This document shows, one piece after another, positions 13,305-18,014 of a stretch of DNA of 18,014 nucleotides; position 1 is the stretch's first letter; each line of letters opens with the position of its first letter. A model generated the notes under the pieces. That model had not been told where the DNA came from. It worked only from the letters and a program-made list of their open reading frames with translations, and searched no databases. The stretch is from DAOUJI01 sp034422875 (lineage in GTDB: Bacteria; Chloroflexota; Dehalococcoidia; Lucifugimonadales; JAGWBF01). Location of the stretch: assembly GCA_034422875.1 (NCBI GenBank), contig DAOUJI010000139.1:1-18014 (forward strand). The letters run 5' to 3'. A program made the translations under genes and the position numbers.

Positions 13305-14498
13305 CTACTCGTAGGGTTGGAGCTTGATCTCCTTGAGGGCGGGTATGATCTCCGTGCCAATAAGCTGGACGGAGCGCATGACGTCCTCGTGGGGCATGTC
13401 TCCTTCCAGTCCGTAGATGGAAACGTATCCGGGGTTCACGCCGTCTATCAGATCGGCTAGCTTGGCGATGCAGGTGTCCGGGTTGCCCACGACGATGCTG
13501 CCCCATTCCTGGAGGTTTTCGTAGGTCTTGCGCTGTCCGCCGTACCTAAGGCCGGCGCCGCCGGGCTGGGCCCTCAGCACTTCGATCCCCGCCCGCGACC
13601 GGTAGCCCGGCGGGTCGTTGTGTTCCTGCGGCCCCTTGAACATGTGCACGTCGTTCCACATATACGTCCGGCCGATCTCCTGGGCCTTCTCGTCGGTGTC
13701 GGCGCAGAAGACCTTCACGTTGCCGCCGAAGTTGCCCGGACCCGGAGTGTAGCCGGCTTCCTTGGCTGTCTGGATGTAGAGCTCCTTCAGCCATTCGGTC
13801 TGTCCCCGGATGATCTGGAGGTTCATGTATGGGTATCCGTGTTCCGCCGCCCACACGACGCTCTCAGGGCTTGCCGTGCCGGGGAACCAGATGTCCGGGT
13901 GGGGCTTCTGCATCGGGAGCACCCAGGGGTTGATCATCCTCCGGTCGTAGTGCTTGCCTTCGAAACGGAAGGGGCCCGGCTCCGTCCAGCACTTCAGGAT
14001 CAAGTCGTGGGCCTCCTCGAACCTCTCCCGGTTCTCGGCCGGAGAGAGTCCGGACTGGAGGGTTTCGGTGGCGCTTCCCCGGACGAACCCGGATATAATT
14101 CGCCCGCCGGAGTAGCAGTCCAGCCTTGCAATTTCCTCGGCCAGCCTCACAGGGTCGTTCAGTCCGATGACGTTGCCCAGCAGGGCGATTTTCACGTTTT
14201 TTGTGACCTTGGCGATGACGGCCCCGTCCAGGTTGATGGACGGCTTCATGCACCAGTAGGCCATGTGGTGCTCGTTGGTCATGATGCCGTCGAACCCGAC
14301 CTCGTCAACCAGGGCGTAAATCTCGTGGTACTGGTTGTAGAGTTGGTGGGCCTTCTCGGGGTCGAAGTAGGTGTTGGGGAACTCCATGCGAGTGGCCGTG
14401 AATTTCTCCAGGTCCTCGTTTTTGACGTACCCGTTTGGCTGTTCGGTAAAGAAGAAGACCTCCACCTGGTCGGTGGGGCGCGTAAGCATGTCTACCAT
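13305..14498 (-). CDS. LLM-class flavin-dependent monooxygenase, paralogue 2, 397 aa
   Basis: Same length and architecture as paralogue 1: FFFTEQPNGY, TNEHHMAYWCMKP (EHH), ALLGNVIGLNDPVRLAEEIARLDCYSGGRI, GFVRGSATE, PWVLPMQKPHPDIWFPGT and a terminal IPALKEIKLQPYE. It is a TIM-barrel flavin monooxygenase expected to use reduced FMN and O2. I chose ATG 14498 because it aligns with paralogue 1 and follows AGGGGGAG; an upstream reading to 14744 passes through the promoter and into the divergent SDR gene. The differences from paralogue 1 are spread through the protein (for example LQSGLSP for IQSGNSP near 147-154 and the region near 320-345), suggesting diverged substrate range. It is transcribed divergently from the SDR. 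Confidence 0.92.
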   Translation of the reverse strand: MVDMLTRPTDQVEVFFFTEQPNGYVKNEDLEKFTATRMEFPNTYFDPEKAHQLYNQYHEIYALVDEVGFDGIMTNEHHMAYWCMKPSINLDGAVIAKVTKNVKIALLGNVIGLNDPVRLAEEIARLDCYSGGRIISGFVRGSATETLQSGLSPAENRERFEEAHDLILKCWTEPGPFRFEGKHYDRRMINPWVLPMQKPHPDIWFPGTASPESVVWAAEHGYPYMNLQIIRGQTEWLKELYIQTAKEAGYTPGPGNFGGNVKVFCADTDEKAQEIGRTYMWNDVHMFKGPQEHNDPPGYRSRAGIEVLRAQPGGAGLRYGGQRKTYENLQEWGSIVVGNPDTCIAKLADLIDGVNPGYVSIYGLEGDMPHEDVMRSVQLIGTEIIPALKEIKLQPYE

Positions 14499-14558
14499 CG
14501 GACTCCCCCTGGTGTTTTTATTTTGATGCCGAGTGCCCGCAGGCGGCTGTTTGGGGGA

Positions 14559-14587
14559 AGTATAACAAATGGAACGGGAAATATCAG
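14559..14587 (-). promoter_or_regulatory. promoter of monooxygenase 2 (CTGATA-17-TATACT, extended -10)
   Basis: On the minus strand CTGATA (14587-14582), 17 nt, then TATACT (14564-14559) with TG one base upstream of the -10. It lies about 60 nt before ATG 14498. The nine-base TGTTATACT is shared with paralogue 1. Confidence 0.6.
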
Positions 14588-14610
14588 CGCTGGCGTGGAC
14601 ATAACACGCG

Positions 14611-14637
14611 TTGACCCCCACTGCCTTGTCGTATAAT
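14611..14637 (+). promoter_or_regulatory. promoter of the SDR gene (TTGACC-15-TATAAT)
   Basis: TTGACC at 14611-14616 and a perfect TATAAT at 14632-14637, with a short 15-nt spacer, about 30 nt before ATG 14668. It is back to back with the monooxygenase 2 promoter: the two -35 regions are only 23 nt apart, so one regulator could act on both. Confidence 0.6.
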
Positions 14638-14667
14638 CTGCTCCGAACCCTATATCTAAGGACTTGG

Positions 14668-15438
14668 ATGGGCAGCATGGGCAGACTGGACGGAAAAGCG
14701 GCTATCGTCTCCGGCGGCGCCAGGGGGCTGGGCGAGATAATCACCCGCGTATTGGCGCAGGAAGGGGCGGCGGTGGCTTTCGGAGGACGCAGGCTCGATG
14801 AAGTCTCTCAAGGTCTGGAGGCGGAGCTTAAGGAGCAGGGCAGCCAGGCGCTCAACATCCGGCTCGACGTAGCTCAGGCCGACGACTGGAAGGCTGCGGT
14901 GGAGGCGGCTGAAGCGGCCTTCGGAAGGCTCGACGTGCTGGTGAACAACGCAGGAGTGGGCGGCAGGTCAGATATCGACAACATGCCGGAAGAGCTGTGG
15001 GACACCATCATGAACACCAAGGTCAAAGGAGCTTTCCTGGGCATCAAGCATTGCCTGCCTCCCATGAGACGAGCGGGGCGCGGCTCGGTGATAAACATAG
15101 GCTCGATAACCGGGCTGATCGCGCGCCCTTACGCCTCCGCGGCCTACAGCGCCGCCAACGCCGGACTGGCCAGCTTGAGCAAGCAGGTCGCTGTCAGTTA
15201 TGCCGGGGAATCGATACGGAGCAACATCATCCACGCGGGCTCCCTGCACAACGAACGGTGGCTGGCGTCGGTGGCCGGCGACGAGGAAGCCTTGAGGTTC
15301 AGGCTGGGGAAAATCCCGATGGAGCGGCTGGGCGGCATGGAAGAAATAGCGGCCTGCGTCGTCTTCCTGGCCTCCGAGGAGTCCGGCCACGTCACGGGCG
15401 CGGACCTGGTCGTCGACGGCGGCGCCGTGGCTTGGTAG
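14668..15438 (+). CDS. short-chain dehydrogenase/reductase with YxxxN in place of YxxxK, 256 aa
   Basis: A classical SDR by length and layout: nucleotide-binding SGGARGLG (15-22), LDVAQADDW with Asp67, NNAG (93-96), Asn116, Ser146 in NIGSITG, Tyr160, and the C-terminal VTGADLVVDGG. The catalytic motif reads Y-S-A-A-N, so Asn164 replaces the near-invariant Lys that lowers the tyrosine pKa and binds the nicotinamide ribose. The codon is AAC. Activity may be low, altered or lost. Arg41-Arg42 after GG hints at NADP(H). I chose ATG 14668 because AAGGA precedes it at proper spacing; ATG 14677 is the alternative. It is divergent from the flavin monooxygenase, suggesting successive oxidation steps, but the substrate is unknown. 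Confidence 0.9.
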   Translation: MGSMGRLDGKAAIVSGGARGLGEIITRVLAQEGAAVAFGGRRLDEVSQGLEAELKEQGSQALNIRLDVAQADDWKAAVEAAEAAFGRLDVLVNNAGVGGRSDIDNMPEELWDTIMNTKVKGAFLGIKHCLPPMRRAGRGSVINIGSITGLIARPYASAAYSAANAGLASLSKQVAVSYAGESIRSNIIHAGSLHNERWLASVAGDEEALRFRLGKIPMERLGGMEEIAACVVFLASEESGHVTGADLVVDGGAVAW

Positions 15439-15506
15439 GGGGCTGAGAATGGTAGACCTGAGTGCGGGAACGTGGCACAGCCGACGATCTCGTAGAGATT
15501 ACGTCG

Positions 15507-15716
15507 TTAAGATTGCCTGGTTGTTTTAGGCTTGGGTCCCGGTGGCTTGCGCCCGTAGTCCCCTCTCGGAGGAGCCGGCCTCGGGCCCGACCCATGAATC
15601 TCTACTCTTGGATGGTCAGCCGATGTATCTGAGTCCACGATCCCTGGGGGAGGCGTTATCCTTGGACCAGTGCCTGGCTTTCGTGTCTTATCGTCCTTGG
15701 CCCCGTCCGACGGCAT
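15507..15716 (-). CDS. small Pro/Gly/Arg/Lys-rich protein, 69 aa, unknown
   Basis: I do not recognise a family. The product is low in hydrophobic residues and rich in Pro, Gly, Lys and Arg, with repeated GPRP and PKP-like turns, so it is probably disordered and basic. The case for a real gene is translational: a perfect TAAGGAGG lies 4 nt before ATG 15716, and the gene starts 18 nt after the stop of the two-TM protein on the same strand, as in a two-gene operon. There is no signal peptide or membrane segment. It is convergent with the SDR. It could bind nucleic acid or the membrane-protein partner, but nothing in the sequence decides this. Confidence 0.62.
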   Translation of the reverse strand: MPSDGAKDDKTRKPGTGPRITPPPGIVDSDTSADHPRVEIHGSGPRPAPPRGDYGRKPPGPKPKTTRQS

Positions 15717-15734
15717 GTGGCCTCCTTAGTGGCC

Positions 15735-16400
15735 CTAACTAGGTTGTCCTACGGCAGTTACATCAACTATATCATAAACGGTGGCGGCGCCCCAGCCTTG
15801 AGGTTTTTCAGACCTGGAATTGTAGAAGTATGTATATACCAAGGCTGATTTGAACTCCTTTGAGACAATGAACTCGAATATCTCGGTATGGGTTTCACCT
15901 GGTTCTATGATGAATTGGTCCTGGTCCCAGGTACGAAGGACATTATCGCCGGTGGGCCACTGCAAATAGTCGTGCTCTCTATCTACAAACACTTGAGCAT
16001 ACAGTTGTTCAACCTCTTCATCCGACGCAGGAGATATATGTTGTAACCGGCTGAAACCGTTTCGAATTTCAATTTGGACTTTTGAACTGTTGTACAAGTT
16101 TGCTGTAGCGTCAATGTGAACATAACTGCCCCCTATGGGTCGGTGGCAGACCTTGTGAGTGACCGTCAGGTGAGGGGCAAAATCTCGGAATACTTGCCAC
16201 TTGTAGGCAGCAAAGACTCCGGCGACGGCTACTGCTAAAGCGGCGACTGAAGCTTGGACTGTCCAAGCCAAGTCTCTGGTTCTGTCTGCGTCGGGTAACC
16301 CGAGGTGCAACCCAAGAGCAAAGATGGCAAGCAGACCCAACACCCCAGAAGTTAGTAGAACGCCTCTTCGAATTGGTCTCCCCGTTCCACGCCGTGACAA
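15735..16400 (-). CDS. two-TM membrane protein with a C-terminal beta-rich domain, 221 aa, unknown
   Basis: A basic N-terminus (RPIRRG) precedes a first membrane helix at about 13-34 and a second at about 46-66. A soluble domain of roughly 150 residues follows, with alternating strand-like segments (HLTVTHKV, VHIDATANLYNSS, QFIIEPGETHTEIFEFIVS, ALVYTYFYNS). The domain may be an immunoglobulin-like or similar beta sandwich; I cannot name it. With two helices and a positive N-terminus, the domain is probably cytoplasmic. The start is a TTG at 16400 without a Shine-Dalgarno; an in-frame TAG lies eight codons upstream, so the start is uncertain by some residues. It is more AT-rich than the catabolic genes and appears to be operonic with the small proline-rich protein downstream. 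Confidence 0.72.
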   Translation of the reverse strand: MSRRGTGRPIRRGVLLTSGVLGLLAIFALGLHLGLPDADRTRDLAWTVQASVAALAVAVAGVFAAYKWQVFRDFAPHLTVTHKVCHRPIGGSYVHIDATANLYNSSKVQIEIRNGFSRLQHISPASDEEVEQLYAQVFVDREHDYLQWPTGDNVLRTWDQDQFIIEPGETHTEIFEFIVSKEFKSALVYTYFYNSRSEKPQGWGAATVYDIVDVTAVGQPS

Positions 16401-16478
16401 TCGTCGCCGTGCGTACGTCAGCTACAACGTCAATTGTTTATCCAATTTACTCGGTGTGCCAAGCGCCTGATGTCACAC

Positions 16479-16503
16479 GTTCGCCCTGAGCCGGTCGAAG
16501 GGC
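16479..16503. repeat. REP-like palindrome (GCCCTGAGCC/GGTCGAAGGGC type)
   Basis: The stem pairs GCCCT with AGGGC-type arms around GAGCCGGTCGA. This short palindrome type is scattered through intergenic DNA of many unrelated bacteria. It lies in the 166-nt gap between the divergent two-TM and glutaredoxin-DinB genes. I see no confident promoter in that gap. Confidence 0.6.
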
Positions 16504-16566
16504 CGCCCGTTGACACCCTGATTTCGTGCGTACATAATCCGAAACACATGGCCTCAGGGGGTAGCG

Positions 16567-17328
16567 ATGAACGTTCAAGTGTTCACCCAACCTGGCTGAT
16601 TCAGCTGCCGGACGCTGGAAGCGTTCCTCACTTCCAACGGCGTGGAGTTCCAGAACCATGACGTGCTCAACGACGAGGCGTCCAGGGAATTCCTCAAAGG
16701 CCGGGGCATCAAGGCCCTTCCCGTCACCATCGTCGACGACGATAAGGTGGTCATTGGCTACTACCCCAGGAAGCTCGTCGAGGTCCTGGAGCTTGAAACC
16801 GGCGTAGACCTGTCATCTTCCGCCCAGTGGCTAGCCGAGAAGTACGACGCCATCCTGTCCGCCGCGTCGAGGGCCGCCGGCCAACTTTTTCCTGCCGAAT
16901 TGGACGAAGCCCCCGAGTGGCGGCCCAGGACCCTGCGGCAACTTCTTCTGCATATCATCTCCTTCCCGGAACTGGCGTGGCAGGCGCATGAGCACGGCAG
17001 CATGAGCAAGGAGGACATGGAGGCTTCCCACGAGAAGACCTCTCAGATCAGGTCACCGAAACAAATCGCAGACTACGGCTACGAGGTGCGGGAGAACGTC
17101 ACGGCGTTCCTGAAGAGCGGCAACACCGCCGGGTTCGAGCGGGTGGTGCCGGCCCACTATGGGGGCGAGGTGACGGTGTTGGAACTGCTTCACATAATCC
17201 TCCGCCACTCCACCCACCACCTGAAGCAGGCCTACCACATCATGGAGACGGACCTGAAGGTCAAGCCCGAAAAGCCCGCGTCGGCGGCTGATTTCGAGGG
17301 AATATCCACCCCGGAAGAGCTTATATAA
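16567..17328 (+). CDS. predicted selenoprotein: glutaredoxin (UxxC) fused to a DinB-like domain, 253 aa, in-frame TGA at 16597
   Basis: Read from ATG 16567, preceded by AGGGGG at 5-nt spacing, the frame gives MNVQVFTQPG, then TGA at codon 11, then FSCRTLEAFLTSNGVEF. This is the start of a glutaredoxin/NrdH-like thioredoxin fold with TGA exactly where the first CxxC cysteine belongs, giving U11-F-S-C14. The fold continues with the cis-proline segment ALPVTIV (Pro52) and IGYYPRKL (63-70). Residues about 83-230 form a DinB/YfiT-like four-helix domain with a candidate metal triad His129, His214 and His218 (LLLH; RHSTHH). DinB relatives include bacillithiol and mycothiol S-transferases, so a redox or thiol-transfer enzyme is likely. 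A SECIS-like hairpin follows the TGA. The next gene starts 13 nt after the stop. Taking TGA as stop leaves only a GTG-started C-terminal frame from 16642 lacking the active site. Alternatives are a nonsense mutation or a sequencing error. Confidence 0.82.
16610..16627 (+). promoter_or_regulatory. candidate bacterial SECIS element (selenocysteine insertion hairpin)
   Basis: GGACGC (16610-16615) pairs with GCGTTCC (16621-16627), with T16625 bulged, closing a five-base loop TGGAA. The loop opens 16 nt after the TGA at 16597-16599. Known bacterial elements, such as E. coli fdhF, place a small stem with a bulged U and a GG-containing loop about 17 nt after the UGA to recruit SelB. The match in position, loop and bulge is good, but the stem is short. 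Confidence 0.65.
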
Positions 17329-17341
17329 TCCCTCCTACGCA

Positions 17342-18014
17342 ATGAACGACGATTCCAACCCAACCCAGACCACCGTTGGCGCCTGGGACGCCGACCTCTA
17401 CGACTCCAAGCATGCCTTTGTGTCGGAGTACGGCCTGGAGCTTGTGGAAATGCTGGCCCCGCGGACGGGCGAACGCATCCTGGACTTGGGGTGCGGCACA
17501 GGACGGTTGGCGAGCGAGATATCCAAGTCGGGTGCCGACGCGGTCGGCGTGGACATCGATCCATCCATGATTGACCGGGCAAGGGCCGCGTATCCAGACG
17601 TGGAGTTCGTGGTGGGCGACGCCGCCCGATACACCTGTGACGAGCCTTTCGACGCCGTTTTCTCCAACGCCGCCATCCACTGGATGAAGGACACCCACGG
17701 GGTAATGGCCACGTTGGGCGAAGTCCTCAAGCCCGGCGGGCGCCTGGTGGTGGAGTTGGGCGGGAAAGGGAACATCGCAGGCATCATCAAGGCCGTGGAC
17801 CAAGCCCTTGAGTTGGTGGGACATCCCCGGCCGGTCCAGGGGCTGCCCTGGTACTTCCCCAGCGTTCCAGACTTCACATCGCGGCTGGAGGAGCGGGGCA
17901 TAGTCACGAGCTATGCGGCGCTCTTCGATCGCCCCACCCCGCTGGAAGACGGCGCCAATGGCATGCGGCATTGGATGTCCATGTTTGGGGCAGAGTTGCT
18001 GGTCCATCTTCCCG
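17342..18014 (+). CDS. class I SAM-dependent methyltransferase, 3' end outside the window
   Basis: The frame from ATG 17342 is open through the window's last base (224 codons seen). It has the Rossmann SAM motif I, ILDLGCGTGRLA (about 46-57), an acidic residue at the end of strand 2 (GVDIDPSM), motif II/III VVGDAARY and FDAVFSNAAIHWM, and LKPGGRLVVELGG, resembling trans-aconitate 2-methyltransferase and related small-molecule methyltransferases. The N-terminal VGAWDADLYDSKHAFV is also typical of that group. The gene starts 13 nt after the glutaredoxin-DinB stop without a clear Shine-Dalgarno, so it is probably translationally coupled to it. Substrate unknown. A partner role in thiol or selenium chemistry is only suggested by the neighbourhood. 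Confidence 0.87.
   Translation, partial: MNDDSNPTQTTVGAWDADLYDSKHAFVSEYGLELVEMLAPRTGERILDLGCGTGRLASEISKSGADAVGVDIDPSMIDRARAAYPDVEFVVGDAARYTCDEPFDAVFSNAAIHWMKDTHGVMATLGEVLKPGGRLVVELGGKGNIAGIIKAVDQALELVGHPRPVQGLPWYFPSVPDFTSRLEERGIVTSYAALFDRPTPLEDGANGMRHWMSMFGAELLVHLP

Noticed and set aside
14499..14744. N-terminal extension of monooxygenase 2
   Set aside because: It would cover both divergent promoters and the start of the SDR; the paralogue begins at the MVD- equivalent of 14498.
15542..15742. 66-codon plus-strand frame
   Set aside because: It is antisense to the small proline-rich gene, which has a perfect Shine-Dalgarno; this one has none.
16597..16599. TGA as tryptophan (recoded genetic code) or plain pseudogene
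   Set aside because: Other genes here end in ordinary TGA (hicB), and Trp would not fit the redox site. The frame has no other lesion, and the hairpin favours Sec. A point mutation or sequencing error cannot be excluded from one sequence.
16434..16661. 75-codon plus-strand frame containing VRPEPVEG
   Set aside because: That peptide is the translation of the intergenic palindrome at 16479-16503, a common artefact, and the frame overlaps the glutaredoxin start in another phase.
16642..17328. Shorter glutaredoxin-DinB gene starting at GTG 16642
   Set aside because: It starts in the middle of the thioredoxin fold, has no ribosome site, and leaves out the active-site strand and helix that are encoded in frame upstream of and across the TGA.
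1..18014. CRISPR array, tRNA or rRNA genes, prophage integrase with attachment sites
   Set aside because: I looked for regularly spaced direct repeats, cloverleaf-like segments and integrase motifs and saw none. The repeats present are palindromes of REP type, not spacer-separated arrays.

Overview
This window looks like a GC-rich bacterial chromosome segment. It is a catabolic island in which paralogous CoA-ester enzymes and luciferase-like flavin monooxygenases alternate with short, more AT-rich accessory inserts. There is no rRNA, tRNA or other phylogenetic marker. The tandem flavin monooxygenase, acyl-CoA dehydrogenase and SCP2-type thiolase paralogues, together with GTAG-headed palindromes, remind me of Chloroflexota (Dehalococcoidia/SAR202-like) genomes, but that is an inference.

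Layout. 208-807 (+) encodes a NYN-domain putative RNase. 865-3713 (-) is an operon of acyl-CoA dehydrogenase, thiolase (nucleophilic Cys kept) and DUF35 Zn-ribbon/OB protein. 3714-4099 is a repeat cluster. 4100-4972 (-) is a PD-(D/E)XK-like nuclease. 5096-6283 (-) is a second acyl-CoA dehydrogenase, whose promoter has the same -35 and -10 hexamers as the first. 6435-7070 (-) is a REP-associated tyrosine transposase flanked by palindromes. 7341-11231 (-) is a five-gene operon transcribed as FAS1-type hydratase subunit, MaoC hydratase subunit, thiolase fold lacking Cys, DUF35 protein and acyl-CoA dehydrogenase, closed by a rho-independent terminator. 11344-12537 and 13305-14498 (-) are paralogous flavin monooxygenases, and between them lies a hicBA toxin-antitoxin pair whose toxin frame ends in the remnant tail of a third monooxygenase. 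14668-15438 (+) is an SDR with an altered catalytic motif. 15507-16400 (-) is a two-TM protein followed by a small proline-rich protein. 16567-17328 (+) is a glutaredoxin-DinB fusion. 17342 to the window end (+) is a SAM methyltransferase.

How the genes fit together. The 7341-11231 operon has the parts of a side-chain shortening cycle like that of steroid-degrading actinobacteria (ChsE / ChsH1-ChsH2 / Ltp2-DUF35): dehydrogenate an acyl-CoA, hydrate it with a heteromeric MaoC enzyme, then cleave it by retro-aldol chemistry. The monooxygenases and SDR would oxidise the upstream carbon skeleton. The substrate cannot be read from sequence.

The most notable find is at 16567-17328. An in-frame TGA sits exactly at the first Cys position of a glutaredoxin CxxC motif (U-F-S-C). 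It is followed 16 nt later by a small hairpin with GG in its loop and a bulged U, the arrangement of a bacterial SECIS element. This makes a selenocysteine-containing glutaredoxin-DinB fusion the best reading. An annotation that treats TGA as stop would truncate the gene and lose its active site.
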